From the NCBI GenBank assembly GCA_023213395.1, contig CM041465.1, positions 61,573,741 through 61,637,740 of the forward strand: a stretch of 64,000 nt of DNA, read 5' to 3'. This document shows positions 23,349 to 36,606 of the stretch, piece after piece. Below the pieces are notes generated by a model. It had not been told where the DNA came from. It searched no databases and saw only the letters and a list, made by a program, of their open reading frames with translations. The DNA is from Cycas panzhihuaensis (taxonomy: Eukaryota > Cycadophyta). Every line of letters starts with the position of its first letter. The stretch's first letter is position 1. Both the position numbers and the translations under genes were made by a program.

Positions 23349-23460
23349 TCTACATCTTTTCGGTTATGACTACATCTCCTTGATTATGTTTACATCTCTT
23401 AGATTATGTTTATATCATTTCTAGATTACATTTATACTATATCTATCTTGTATATAAAGG
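23349..23460 (+). promoter_or_regulatory. TATA box preceded by short tandem repeats
   Basis: Four imperfect copies of a unit like GATTATGTTTACATCTC (about 23365-23430) are followed by TATATAAAGG at 23451-23460 and a C/T-rich stretch. This looks like a polymerase II core promoter in sense orientation about 370 bases before the 3' LTR. Only the sequence pattern supports it. Confidence 0.4.
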
Positions 23461-23820
23461 CAATGGGGCATCCCCCCATCTCTTTCTCTCTTTCTACCAA
23501 TCTTTTATTTTCTATGGGGATTATGATCCCATCCTATCTTTTCAGGGTTATGTAACCCACTTAGGTATCACCATGGGCAATCCCATGTCATCCTTCTATC
23601 ATCCCATATATGTTTTGGGTCTAGGGATTTATACCTTGAGGATTAGCCGAGCCACGCCTCCTTCTTCTTACCTAAACTTACATTTCCCATCTACGGAATC
23701 TATTGTGACACCCACCACCTACCTTAGGCACTGACATATGAGCTTTATATATTATTACTGATGAGATTATGTTGACAACATTCACCATCATCTTATTCTT
23801 CTGAGTGACAAGGTTCTGCT

Positions 23821-23833
23821 GCCAAAGGGGTAG
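23821..23833 (+). promoter_or_regulatory. Polypurine tract of G1
   Basis: GCCAAAGGGGTAG abuts the 3' LTR start TGTTTCC, the standard plus-strand primer of gypsy elements. Confidence 0.8.
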
Positions 23834-26800
23834 TGTTTCCCAACTACTAGGAATGGATTGGGATACCATTGCACATGTATAATTAGGTATATATTCTATC
23901 TATCTCACTCTATCACATTTTTATAGTTACTATGGTATGTGATGTTCCTATTGCTATTTGAGTGCTTGATTAGTTTACTTGATTAGCTTGCCTATACATA
24001 ACATTTTGCCTATAACAACTAGGACTCTGGTCCAATGGCATGATAGCTCCTAAGTGATCTCCCTCCTAGTTATGGGTACTCATGGGCCTCTGTAGCTTGT
24101 CTCACATGCATCTTAATCTACTTTATCATATCTTTCCCTTTTCCTCTCTACTTTATCTATCCCTTAATCCATTTAGGGTAGTTTATTAGGAGTTTTAGTG
24201 GATTGATATACACTCGATTGCTTGCATGTTATGAGATTTTCCTATGTACCTCATTAGGGTTCACTACCTAGCCTTTGTCCATACTCTAGAACCTTGATTA
24301 TCATCGTTCTCACAAGGTTTTAACCTAGCTTGATGATTTTATCAATTATCGATGTATAGGATGGCCCAAAATTGATGTACAGACCTCGAAGGAAGAGTTC
24401 CAGGTCTTTGCCAGAGAGCTCTCCTCCATTTTTGATCAACACTTGCCACTTTTTATTATTTTATGATTCTGCTTCCACCTTGCAGTAATTTCTACCTACC
24501 CCACTCTAGTTGTTGTGCACTACTAATATGTTAGTAGTACCGCTAATATATTAGTGGTGCCATGAATAAATTTGTGGTGTGACTATTATATAGTCAAGTC
24601 GCGACTAGAAATGGCTAATTCTTGCATTTACGACTAGGTGGCACATGATCTTACCTCAGGACTAGCCAAAATCAGGCCCTACTAGTCCTAAGGCCTCACT
24701 AAATGAACAAAAACCCAAATTCAAACTCATTTTAGGCATCTTTTGGCATGAATCAAGCTCTCTTCAAGCTCTTATTCTCAAGTTCTACTCTCCAACTTTC
24801 TCCAACACACAAAATTCATAGGTTTCCTCCATAGCAAGATAAAAAATAGCCCAAAACTACCCAAGTAAAAGGAAGATCAAGTTAAGAAAAGCTAAGAGAG
24901 TCTTTCAAGTAATCAAATGACCAAAGAACTCCTCCTTTCTTCTACAACATGTAGGTTTCCTCTTCTCCAAAGTTGCTCTTCACCTAAAGTCACCAACTTT
25001 GTATGGTAAATTGATTTTTCTTGATTTGTCCTTGTAAGAATCCCTCACTTGATGATTTTTACATTGCCATTTTAGGTATGCAACCCTATATCTATGGTTT
25101 TGAATTGATTTTATTTCAATTTTGAGCCATTCTCACCTAAAATAAGGAGGTAACACCTCCTTTTTGCTATTCCACTTCTTCTTCACACACTAAATCTGTT
25201 AGCCTATGAAAGAAGGGAGGCCAAACCAAGCTAAGGGACCTTATGAGGAGGTTTATAGGTTGGAGTTCTGACTCCTAAAACTACCACTCACTTGGGTAAT
25301 CCCCTCCTCCACACTTTGAGGTGTCTTTCCTTGCATTTCCATTACTAGTTCTGGGATTTTGGTTTGTTATGAGGCTTATGCAAACATCCCTAGATCTTAT
25401 ACTCATTTGCAACCCCTAGCCAAGTGAGCTACCTGTAGCTCATAAGGACTTATCACCATATAGAGGAACTTGCCATCCTAACGTGACATCCCTTTTCTCC
25501 TCTTTGTTTCATATATTTTGGTTGTCACACATATATAACATAGTAACAAGAAATATATAACACCATATTTATTTATCTTTTTACTTACAAATAGACACAC
25601 TAATGTTGTTTATCAAGATACACACATATATAAATATATCTGACTTATAGAAGGCATTATTTCTTTTGTGTTATAGGTTGGAGACCTCCTTTACAAATTA
25701 AGGTGACATATTAAAAAAGGTAACATTCCATTTGTTTTAAGTTTTATTCCCATTTTGTTTCTATTTCTTCCTTATATTATTTCGTAGTTGGGGGAGGTAA
25801 GTAAGCTCCACTTGGAGGTTAGGGAAGGTAAGGAAGCCTCTCTGTCTAACTCCAACAACTTTTGTAGTAAACAATGGAAGAAAAGACATTGACAACTTAT
25901 GGGAGCACATTGCAAGGAGTGACAATAAGAGGTGCAACAAAATATGGCACCAAACATCGTAATTATGTGTACCATTTCTTATGTGCTCTTTCTCTTATCC
26001 CTTTCTCCCCCATTCTATCTTTCTTATTCCATAAATTGAAGAAAAGAAAAAGGAATAGAGAGTTTTTCTTGTTGGAAAATTTTCTTAATTACATGTTGTA
26101 GAGGGGAGAGATAAAAGATCATACCATTTACATGTATTTTAGAAATTTATTAGATCCTTCACTATTTAAAGGAAGCCAATCCTCATCCTACTAAAGAGGA
26201 GGTAAATGCATGCAAGGCAACATCTTATATTATATCTTTCCATTTCCTCCTTCTACATTTTAGCTTTATTGCATCCATTTAGAGGTGAAAGAGAGTGAGG
26301 AAACCAGAAAGGGAAAGGTTGCATATTTGTTTTATATACTTATTTTAGTCTTTTGTATATCTCATTTCTTTGGTAGCAACCATCTTCGCATGAGACTAAA
26401 ATATCACCTTAAACACATAAACAAGACCTAAGAAGAGCCCACAACCTAGTCACTATAGGATATGCATGACTTTCCTCCATTCTTCTTTCCTTTGCATACC
26501 CACACCATCCTATTTTTATTGTTATCCAAGAAGAATTTACAACTAAATTACCATTGGATGGTGGTAACATTGTCTCCTTCTTGAGACCTTAACACTCAAA
26601 ACCCTACCCTTTTTGTAACAAACTCCTAGACTTTGAGTAGGCTTGTCAAAATTGCCTTTTGTTTTTACTATCACCTTGCTCGTTCTTCACTTGTCTCCTT
26701 TTTCAAAAGGAGATCTAGCCCCTCTTCTCTCCCTTTGAGGATAGGGGAGCTCTATTTAATAGACTAAAGATACCTCATTGTCTAATTCAAAATAGGAGAG

Positions 26801-26977
26801 GTATGTAGAAGGAAAGATAAAGATAACACTATTTGTAGGTCCCCAAACCTGTATTTCGATGCACAAACGCCCTTTGAGGGTGATCTATTTTTTCTTTGAG
26901 ATCTCTAGACTCTTTTGTAACTTTAGTATTTATCTAGAGTGCCTCATCCTTAATGACCCACTCGAGGCACACTTCCA
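23834..26977 (+). repeat. 3' LTR of G1 (~3.14 kb)
   Basis: Direct repeat of 8249-11502. Shared tips TGTTTCC and CTTCCA, with the polypurine tract directly in front. Numerous substitutions relative to the 5' LTR. No gene inside. Confidence 0.87.
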
Positions 26978-27283
26978 ATAGATTACTTATAAGGTGACCT
27001 CACTATATATATATATACACTCAACACTTGAGAATTTAAGTAAGGAAAGAGGAGAAAGATGTAAAGCTTTTGATCATAAGTGGAGTTCTAACTCCACCTT
27101 CTCCTGTGGTTTTTCCCATAATGGGTTTTCCATGTCTATATCTTGGTGTCTATCTTGTGATCATATTTATGCTTGGTAAATACATAATTTATATATTTGA
27201 TATTTAATATTTATGTTAATTAATTTATTATATGTACATACTCATGAGTTTATATTTCTTTGTTATTATTACATCATTTATCT
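26978..27283 (+). repeat. Right part of the copia-type LTR split by G1
   Basis: Continues 8108-8248 after the G1 insertion. It contains (TA)n at 27004-27016 and the copia LTR end pattern GTGGTTTTTCCCATAATGGG followed by TTTTCCATGTC...CTTGGTGTC (about 27107-27150). A primer-site-like sequence follows at 27286, so the LTR should end just before it. Confidence 0.5.
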
Positions 27284-27285
27284 TA

Positions 27286-27297
27286 TGATATCAAAGT
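27286..27297 (+). promoter_or_regulatory. Degraded initiator-Met primer binding site
   Basis: TGATATCAAAGT matches the copia primer site TGGTATCAGAGC in 9 of 12 positions; the three differences are two G-to-A and one C-to-T. Suggests the preceding LTR served as a 5' LTR. Confidence 0.4.
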
Positions 27298-27998
27298 AAC
27301 TATCATCATATTTTGATATAGAATTAGAGCTAATATTAATATTTCATATATTTTATCAAGACCATCACTATTTATGCTAAATTTAGAATATTCTATTAAA
27401 AATATTTATCTAATATATTAGATAAAATACATTTAATATTTTATAAGGTTTAAACAAAATTAAAGTTGATTGAGTTTTTATTTAGAGTTTTGTGTAAAGC
27501 CCCTTGCTTACTAGCCCCTTATCACATGGTGTTCTAAGTACTAAAGTCATTTCTAAACCATCCAAAGTTAGTTTTTAAAAAGTAAATATACTAAAATATA
27601 TAATTTTTCAAGATCTACAATTTGGTAGTGGTCATATATAGTAATTTAAAATAAAATATTGATGAAAATTTATTTTCTTATATATTTTTTGATACATTTA
27701 GCTACCTTTGAGTTGGATAAGGTAGTAAAATTGATTATGTTAACTACCTATGTGTAGGCTAATGTTATTTACAATTTTAATTTTTAATATATATATATAT
27801 TTAATTATTTTTTAATTATTTTAATCTGTTTTTTACTTACACCAAAATAGATGTAGAACTTGATTATGAACCTATTTGAGTATAAGGATGGTGTGGGATC
27901 CCTCAACTTATAGAGTTACTTATATGCAATGAAGATGATAGGGAATGTGCTAGACCTCCTGAGGAAAGTTAGATCAATTTATAATCAATTATTGATAA
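27298..27998 (+). pseudogene. Leader and start of gag of copia D (very decayed)
   Basis: Very A+T-rich, mostly without coding signal. The last ~140 bases (about 27860-27998) join in frame with 53984 onward once G2 and one copy of GATAA are removed, giving a gag-like stretch that leads into a VLRSL segment. The N-terminal part of gag cannot be read with confidence. Confidence 0.35.
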
Positions 27999-30355
27999 TG
28001 TTTCACCAAAAATTGGCCTCCTTAGTTGTATTTGGATTATGTTGGTAAATTGATACATGTTATATACTTTTATTGGTAGTGATTGATGTATTCTACTTGA
28101 TGGATTGGGCCTTATTTTGTTATAATGATTCATGATTATTAATTGATAAAATATAATGAATGATGATGTAATAGGTATTAATATCATTCCATTGATGACA
28201 TAAACTATGATAACAAAGTTTTCTTTATGACTAACTTAACCCCATGCTTCTTTCAAAGTTTGTTATTTTTTGAATTTTTTATCCTTGATTTCACCCAAAT
28301 GTTTATCATTTTTGGGCTTGTGTTTATTATTTCCATCAGGTTTTAGGCTCCTCTCCTCGTTAATAAAGTCATTTATGCCTTAATTTATCAATAAAAATCA
28401 TTTTTTGACCTTTTTAATGAGTTATTTTTGCCTCCTAACTAATCACCACATTTTTTACTCCATGGATATAAAACTTAGCTAACACACCAAAATTTTGCAT
28501 GCCACTATCTAGATTTGGTGGGATTTGATTCTCTTGATGCCTAGAAGTGTTATAAAGGGATTGTTGATCATAGTTTTGGATATAGATGGAGGGAAAGAGA
28601 TAGTAGTGAAGAGAGTTAAGAATTATAGAGGAAGAAGTGATTCTTGCTCTTTGATTAAGAGATTTTATGAACTTCTTGGAGAATTCTTGAGGACTAATAT
28701 TGTGTTTTTTAGAGGCTTAATTTTATGAACTTATTGGGTGAAATGTCAAAGAAGTTTTACTACTATGCTACTGCTACATAATTATTGATGGTCTAAGCTT
28801 TTATTTCTTTAGATCTTCATCGATTTTTGTTTCAAACTTCTTTAGATTTAGTAAGATCTTTCCTAGTGGCTTTCATGCTTGTTTCATGTTATCTTGAAGG
28901 TAATTTTAGCTTAGAATTGTTTCCTTTCATTGGTTGATTATTATTGGATTATTTTTTAGAATTTTAGAATTGAAATATATGCTAAAAGGTCCACCCATTG
29001 CAGGGTTCCTTAAGGATAGACTAGGGTGGGGTATAGTCATCTCTCCACCATATATCTAGCTACTCCTTCTAACTCTCTCACAACAACCTATATTTTAGTT
29101 GGATTGCTGCTCTTGTTTGGCATTGTTTGGCTCTTGTTTGGCCTCTTTGTATTGTTGTTGCTTCCTTATTTACTCATGTTTTAAAGGAAAGTGTGTTGGA
29201 AAAGTTAGTCAAGTGAAAAGAAAACTGCCATTTGGAGGTGCTCTTTATAATAGGAAAGGAATATTGGTCTTGCATTTATCATTGCATGCACTTTTATTTT
29301 CAAGTTAGCTCTTACATCTTAAGAATCAAAACTTGATAGTGTTGTTTGGTTGGAATATCTCTAATTTTCTACTTTTATATTGGGTTCAAGAATTCCTTTT
29401 GGAGCTCTTACTACTCCAACTATGATAGAACCTTTAGTTGATCTTGCATGTATGATTATTGTTCAGATTTATGACTTATTCATCATCTCATAGGTTTGAA
29501 AATCATCATAAAATAGTAGAAGTTTCATTTAAGATTCTCTCTTTTTATGCATTATTTCATCATTTTTTAAAAGAATTAGTTGCATGCATCAAGATTAGAG
29601 CATATTAGCTAGTATTGCACGTAAATTAATCTCTTTTAAAAAGAAACTTACATAAAGATTATGTGAATATTTTTAGATTTTGTTTACACAGCATCATCTC
29701 TATTAAAATGAATCATGGATGTTGCATGTAAGAAAGCCACTTCATAGTTGCATGTGTATCCTTTGTCTTGTATGCACCAAAAAAGGACTTACATGCATAG
29801 TTTCTAGTGTGTTTGTTTGAGATTTCATTATAAAAAATGAAAAAACAAAAACAAAAAGATTAACGTAAGTTTGGTCTCGTGGTTTCTTTGATTGTGTCAT
29901 TTCTCTTAGCTATGCACCCTTGCAACAATATGAAAGCATAGAAACCCAAATAAGATAAACTATTATTGTGATTAGCTTACCCTCTCTTACATCTTATTAA
30001 AACTTTAAAAGTTAAATCAATTATAGGAGAGGAGTCCCTAGGAAGGATCTTGAGGATATTGTAAGTGTAGCTCCAAACTTAGAACTCCTTCATCAAGTTG
30101 TATACGTTGGTGGATTCTACCACCCCATTTCACATCCATACCTTTTGTCATACCCACTCTCACTAAGGTAGATGGCATTACTAGGTAAAGACTCCTTCTT
30201 AAGAGTTGGGTAAAGATTGTCCTTTAGGTCTCTTTTGAGTTTCATATTAGATCTTTCCCAAGCCCAGACCATCTTTCTGGTAGCCTTATTTAGGATCCAA
30301 CCTAAGACCCCCATAGAGCACCATCATCTTAGTAGGGATAGACCTTTAACCACCA
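27999..30355 (+). repeat. 5' LTR of G2 (~2.36 kb)
   Basis: Direct repeat of 51556-53983, collinear, with many substitutions. The small ORFs at 28525-28728 and 29099-29308 lie inside the LTR and are not conserved as ORFs in the partner LTR, so they are not genes. Confidence 0.92.
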
Positions 30356-32245
30356 TCTTTCTAATGACCATACTAGGGATCCACTATTTATCTTTAAGTA
30401 AAGCTATTGAAACTATAATACCTAGAACTAGGTGCTCATTGAGACTTCAAAACCTTTTACTTGATTCTCAAATATACCTATTACACCTTGGTCAGGATGT
30501 TTCATCATCACATGTTGAATCCTTAGAGTTTTAAGCACATGATGCATATGTTTATCCTCTTGAAGATTCAACACAACTATATAACATACCAGTGGAGTAG
30601 GGATATCTAGATCCTTCGTAGTATCTTGGTGATCCTTCTTTCCCCTAGGAAGAACCACCTACTACTCGATTACATCCATCTTTTCTTGAGATGATTCTTA
30701 TTAGGATCCCTACCCCACTACACATGTCTAGTTATCATGATCCATTTCACCTGGAAACTCATACTATGTCATCTTTACTACAACATATCTAGACCGATCC
30801 CTTAGGTGAAGACTATAAGTTGATTCTATTCCTTATTTGTCATCCTTCCCTCAACATCCTACTACATTGAAGCCAAGGAGACCCTTCTTAGCCTATATGA
30901 AGTCTCCCTTTCCACGAGAGGTTTTGTTATTACCTATGCCCCCATTCCTTCTTGAATTACCTAAGTTTTTTGGTGATTTATCTTAAGACCCTGCCTCCCA
31001 TATACATGTATTTCTGCTTGCATGTATAGATTTTATACCATGTAATTATGTTATGATGTGTCAATTTCTAAAATCACTTTAAGGTGATGCTTTGAAGTGG
31101 TTTTATTAGCTTTCTTTAACTTCGATTCTCTTGTTCCAACAACTAGTTAACTCTTTCATTAACCATTTTAATATAGTAAGACCATTTGAGTCATGCATCA
31201 AATCCTTGCTTATAATTAAACAAAACAACGATGAAACTTTAAGAGATCTTATTAGGAGATTTTAAGATAAGTTCATGCTTACCATTCATACCTTGATCCT
31301 AGTTTGCTATTTGATCTATTTACCAATGTGTTGAGACCCCATATACATTTGGAAGTTTTGAAACTTGGTCATCAAATGTACGAAGAACCTATTGACTACT
31401 ATTTGGCATTAGAGACTTTTAAAATATAAGAAGGTATTAAGAAGGTTGGGAAACCTATACCTTCTAAGGATCCAATTCATCCTATGAAGGCTACCCATCC
31501 TAAGCCTACATACGATCATCTTATTTCTTTAATTAGATCACTTGAGTATGTAATCAACACTAAGTTATGTATTGATGGTACATCTCCTACTCAATCCTTT
31601 CAAGAGACTAAAGTGATTCACTTGACTAAGAGGAGGAAGAAGCAAGCTCCTCCCCCCCCCCCATTCATCTAGAAAGATGAAGTAATGCTTCTGTCATTAG
31701 ACTGACATACATGATAGAAGTGAGTGCTAAACTATTCAAAATATAGTCCATAACATAAACACTCAAGTAAATCATTCTTCCAAATCATTGCAATACCAAA
31801 TGATCCATAAGGATCTGTTGGCTCAACATAGTGAGAAAATTAATAAAGAAGATAAAGGCAAAGGGAAATAGATATAAGATGATGAAGACCAACCTTCAAG
31901 CTCTGATTCATCAAAGAAGACTACCACTCCTGCAAATGTTCAAGTAAGAAGAAGCACTAGTTAACCTTGTCTACCTCCTAAAGATGGTGATACCAAGAGA
32001 ACCATAAGCATGGTGGACACTTTCAAGAGTGTAGGACCATCTAAATCATTCGATGGTTTGATGGCAAGGAATCATGAAAGTTTACCTCTAGTACCCCCCA
32101 TCCCATCAGGTTTAGGTCTATTCCTTCTAGTTTAAAAGATGGATCTTTCTCTTTAGTAGACGAATTAAGGATCATTCTTGTAGGTATATCAATTATCAAT
32201 TTGCTCAAGCACTACCCCAAGAAATGTTAACTTTTATTTGATGCA
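30356..32245 (+). pseudogene. Decayed gag of G2
   Basis: Capsid polyprotein. The start cannot be fixed. The capsid core lies at about 30930-31440: ELPKFFGDLS, then GDALKWFY at 31083-31106, then NSFINHFNIVRPFES and NDETLRDLIRRF. These are the usual landmarks of the retrotransposon gag domain. A Lys-rich C-terminal piece is open at 31484-31672. Scattered stops interrupt all frames. A ten-C run lies at about 31651-31660. No CCHC zinc knuckle was identified. Confidence 0.7.
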
Positions 32246-32815
32246 TTGGGAGTTTCTGTGGTAGCTTCTTCACCTTCTATTATCCTTTCCTTTGACCTTA
32301 CTATTTTACCTAGTCATTCTGCCCATGCACCAAATGATATTCCACCATTTTACATTGAGATCATCAAAGAAGATATCAATATCAAGTGGGTTATCATTGT
32401 CGAAGGATCATCCATCAATGTAATCCCTCTTTGTCTTATTGAGGATATAGAAATTTCTATCTTTGATCCATGTGAATGGATTTGCCAAGGGTATGATAAG
32501 AATCACAAGGTGCCCTTGGGTCAAGTTAGTCTTCCACTCACATTAGAAGATAAGATAGTGCTTATTAACCTTACTATCATTGAATTAGACTTAGATTATA
32601 ATATCCTTTTGGGTAGACCATAGGTCACCCAAATGGAAGCAGTTTTTTCATCCCGTTTTGGTGAACTCAGGTTCATCCATGAGGGAGAACTCAAGATTAT
32701 CAAACAAAAGCCTAAACCTATTAAACAATTGGTCCCTCTCATTGAGACTTTTACAGAACTTAGTGAATCTTCTAACTCTATAGAGTATTTCTTTCAGTCA
32801 CTTGGTTTAGGGTAG
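32246..32815 (+). pseudogene. Decayed aspartic protease of G2
   Basis: Two open pieces (32246-32623 and 32633-32815) separated by one stop in the same frame. The catalytic block reads VIIVEGSSINVIP, with Glu where the catalytic Asp is expected. The second block LDYNILLGRP is intact in form and is followed by ELRFIHEGELKII, typical of gypsy proteases of this group. With the catalytic Asp replaced, it would be inactive even without stops. Confidence 0.72.
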
Positions 32816-34170
32816 TACTTTACTATTGAATCTCCTTCAACTCACCTAGAAGTGAAGGATGTGGATTTAGTTAAGGTTGCCCCTTTATCATTAAGTTCCT
32901 TATCCATTCTAGTTCCTTCATATTTAACTAATCCCCTTTTGGTTCCGTCTTCTTCTATTTTAGAAGAAGAAATGGCTTCTTGTTCTATCATACCTTATCA
33001 AGGACCATCCTAAAGTGACCTTGTTGATATAAATCCTATTCACATTTGTTTCTCATAGGTTTTACACTTGCTCCTAGGGGCAAATTTAATAGTTCCTTTT
33101 ATAACCACTCACTTAGCAACTACTTCTTCAAGTATTATTGCACATGACTTATGCGTTGTTGCTTCTCCATCTTTCTCTAATTCCTCTTTCTTTAAGATAT
33201 GGTTAAATAGACATGAGAAGAAAATGTTATTATATCGATACCTAGATCTAGTATCAGATGATAAAGATACTAGTGTATTTGATATAGGTCAAGCTAGATT
33301 TGGAACCTCCACTGTAGTATGGGAAGTTAATTCTATTTCTACTCTCTCATTACTTTCTTGTCCTCATGTGGACCCTCTCCTATCTTCACTTGTCTTGATA
33401 TATCCATCTCACCTTAATTATGGCATGTATAATCAATAGTTCTTTCAAGTTTTTTCTTTAATTTGGGAATTCATAGATAAGCCTATCTCCTTTTCTCAAT
33501 TTGTATCAATTATTGAGTTTATATCCACTCCAAACTCTTTAGTTAGTCATCTTCCATCTTCTATTTCTCAATTTAAGAACCTTCACCTCATCAATCTCTT
33601 TCACCTTGATTATTTTGAGAATGATGAAGTGATCATGGAGTATTTAGTAAGTTTGTCTCCTGGTCTTCTTTATGGGCATTACAAGTTAGGAATTTCTAAG
33701 GTTATAATTGATCATTCTCAATCCCAAGAGTCTATTTCTTCAGTCAAACTTGCTACTCCTCATTTTGAGGAAGGGAATGCAATGCTTATGGAACAAATTA
33801 TTAATTTAGATTTAAAAATGGAAGATACCCCAAGAATCATTAAGTTGGGGGCTAGTTGTACTCCCTAACAGATTGCTTAGTTTAAGGATCTTTTCTACGA
33901 GTTCTGCTTAGTTTTTGTGTGGGACTATAAAGACATGCAAGGCATTGACTTCTAAATAGTTGAACACAATATTACCATTATTCCTAGTACAAAGCCCAAA
34001 TAATGAAAGTAATGTCCTATCCATCCATGTCTCTCTCTTGCCATCAAGTAAGAAGTGGATAAGTTATTGGCAGTCAGATTTATTGAGAGTGTTGATTACT
34101 CCTAATGGGTCTCTAACATAGTTTTTGTAGTAAAGAAGAATGGTATAATTCAGATTTGCATAGACTTTCA
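32816..34170 (+). pseudogene. Linker and first part of reverse transcriptase of G2
   Basis: The first kilobase is a poorly conserved linker with long open pieces (33068-33439 and 33629-33868). The start of the reverse transcriptase is clear from about 33870: FVWDYKDMQGID, EVDKLLAVRFIESVDYS, WVSNIVFVVKKNG, then IQICIDFH ending at 34170. The reading continues in frame at 45895 (DINDVCPKDN) after removal of the insert and one TTTCA, proving that the insert split this gene. Confidence 0.85.
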
Positions 34171-34396
34171 TGTTAGATGACATCATTTGGAAAGAATGAA
34201 TGAATCCATTTCATTAATGTTCAGTATATACATATATATACAATGAGAAGTTCCAATTGCCTGATAACTACCAAATCTAATGATGACACATGTCCAATAT
34301 TTAATCAGCCTTCATTATGGTGGACTTTATGTCCTAACACACTTATGTCCTAACAATATATATTTATATCCTAAGATAAAACATTATACTCTAACA
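34171..34396 (-). repeat. 3' LTR of copia A (226 bp)
   Basis: Direct repeat of 45208-45417. The next bases (34397-34415) give AAGAGAGGG on the minus strand, the polypurine tract. Contains a short TA-rich run near 34228-34242. Confidence 0.9.
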
Positions 34397-34399
34397 CCC

Positions 34400-36404
34400 T
34401 CTCTTAATATTTTATCCTTTTAGTCCTATTTTGTCTCTTAATGTCTCAAACTTTCCTTTTCCTAATGGGTTGGTTAAAATATCTGTAGTCTAATCATGAG
34501 TTGAACAGTAGACAAGATCTATTTCCTTGTTTTGTACTTTCTCTCTTATGAAGTGATGTTAAACTTCAATGTGTTTTATTCTAGCATGAAAGACTAGATT
34601 CTTGGTTAGTTTGATAACACTTTGATTGTCACAGAACATAGGAGTTGTTGTCTTCTGATGTACATTTATGTCTTCCAATAATTGTCAAAGCCAAACAACT
34701 TCAGTAGTTACGCTTACTGCTAACTTGTATTCTGCTTCTGTTGAAGATAAAGCAACTGTGGCTTGTTTTTTAGAACTCCAAGAGATTGGTGAGCTGCCTA
34801 AGAAGAAATAGAAACCACTAGTGGATTTTCTTTGATCCTTGTCACTTGCCCAGTCTGAGTCAGAAAAACCTATTAACTGAAGTGTAGAACTTCTTGGAAA
34901 GTTTAGTTTTAAATCTATTATTCCCTTGAGATATCTTAGAATTCTTTTGGTAGCATTCCAATGTCTTGTCTTTAGCTCATGCATGTATCTAGATATTAAA
35001 CTCATATCATATGATATATCTGGTCTAGTTGCTGTGAGATAGATAAGACTTCTAACAAGTTGCCTGTATAATGTTCCATCAAAACAATGATCTTCTGGAC
35101 TTAGTGTTAGATTACAATTTACTTCCATGGGCGTAGAGCATGGATTGCATTCTTCCATCCTGAATTTAGTTAGAAGATCCTTGATATACTTTCTTTGATA
35201 TATGGTGATCAATCTGTCCTTTTGTTGAACCTGTATTCCTAAGTAGAAGCTCAAGATTCCAAGATCTATCATTTCAAACTTATTTCCCAGTTGTGCCTTT
35301 ATTTCTACTATGGGGACTTCATCGTTTCTAGTTATAAGCATATCATTGACATAAACTGCTATAATGGTTATTGCTCCATTCTTGTTTCTTATGTATAATC
35401 TTGAGTCTGAACTGCATTTCTAAAAGCCATTTTTACAGAGATGATTATCTAATTTTGCATACCATGCACGAGGAGACTGTTTTAATCCATATAGGGCCTT
35501 TTCTAGTTTGCAAACTAAATGTTCTTGTCCTGCCATGATGTATCCTTCGGGTTGAGACATGTAAACTTCTTCTTTAATTTCTCCATTTAGGAATACACTT
35601 TTGACATCCAATTGATATATTTTCTAATTTTTACAAGCTACTGTAGCTATGATTGTTCTAATAGTATTTATTTTGGCTACTTGAGAAATTGTTTCTTCGT
35701 AATCTATGCCTGCTGTCTGTGTATATCCTTTTGCAACTAATCTAGCTTTATGTTTCTCAATTTTTTTATTTAGCCCTCTTTTGATCTTATAGACCCATTT
35801 GCAGCCTACAATTGATTTGCCAGAGGGTAGCTCAACTAGCTCCTAGGTCTAATTTTTTATTATGGAATCCATTTCAAAGTCCATAGCATTTCTCCATTTG
35901 ACATGTTCTTTTGCTTTTGTGAAGTGTTGAGGTTCAATACTGCTGATTAGTGCTTTTGGTTTTTGACTCCTTGTTCTATGAGGGAAAATTTCTCCTTTGT
36001 TTCCTTTTAAGGTCTTGAGATACCATTTTGGTAATTTTTTTTAATTTTCACCTTCAGCTTCTGAAACACTTTCTAATGTTGACTCTGAGTTTAGATCATG
36101 CCTAATTTCTTCTGAAGTTTCTTCGGTGATGATGTTAGATTCATCTTCTTTTAGATGACTGTATGTAGGAATTTGAGGCTTAATTTCGAGCATCTGAGTC
36201 TAATTTTCTTCTTTGTTTTCTTCATTGAAGATGACATCTTGACTTATATAAACCTTGTTAGTTATAGGATCAATGCACTTATACGCTTTTGAGTTTTTGC
36301 TATATCCTACTGTGATGCATTCAATGCTTTTTGAGTCCAACTTTGCCCTTTTTTTGTCTAGAATATGTACAAATACATGGCTACCAAAAACCTTTAAATG
36401 ACTT
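34400..36404 (-). pseudogene. 3' part of copia A pol (integrase end, RT, RNase H)
   Basis: Continues 42439-44523 after copia B. Read leftward on the minus strand: integrase C-terminal end (about 36400-36200), a variable linker, reverse transcriptase (about 35830-35340) including [20 protein letters not shown] and [18 protein letters not shown], and a long open piece 35341-34685 with RT thumb and RNase H: GFSDSDWASDKDQRKSTSG, SSKKQATVALSSTEAEY. The YVDD catalytic block lies near 35345-35400 and is disturbed. The end resembles the fragment at 45418-45539. Confidence 0.85.
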
Positions 36405-36598
36405 TGTTGAATCTACAACTTAAACAAAAATTGCAGGACCAAAATGGTATCATGAGATACCTCTCCTTCAATTGATTAAAAAAGTACAAAATACAACCCT
36501 TAAATACTCATAAATTTATGAGTAGAATATAAACTGACCATTGTAAAGATATAAACCTTGTAAGCTAACAAATGTGCATTACAAGATCTTTTCTAACA
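36405..36598 (-). repeat. 3' LTR of copia B (194 bp)
   Basis: Direct repeat of 42245-42438 with identical length and ends TGTTGAAT...TTCTAACA. The next bases (36599-36612) give GCATTATGGGGGAG on the minus strand, the polypurine tract. Confidence 0.95.
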
Positions 36599-36606
36599 CT
36601 CCCCCA

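Larger units (their letters stand above)
8249..26977 (+). mobile_element. Gypsy element G1 with nested copia C1
   Basis: Long-LTR Ty3/gypsy element, plus strand. It starts TGTTTCC at 8249 and ends CTTCCA at 26977; both LTR copies share these ends. The flanks ATAGG/ATAGA agree in 4 of 5 bases. Internal order: gag-protease (11749-14968), nested copia C1 (14969-20243), antisense plant-mobile-domain ORF (20656-21816), sense RNase H (22765-23187), promoter-like block (23349-23460), polypurine tract (23821-23833). Without C1 it is about 13.4 kb. No reverse transcriptase or integrase motif is visible, so it is either non-autonomous or deleted. Long LTRs, an extra RNase H and extra ORFs suggest the Tat lineage (inference). 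Confidence 0.85.

Noticed and set aside
28525-28728. ORF with Lys/Arg-rich product in the G2 5' LTR
   Set aside because: Inside an LTR; the matching place in the 3' LTR (about 52080-52280) is not open in the same way.
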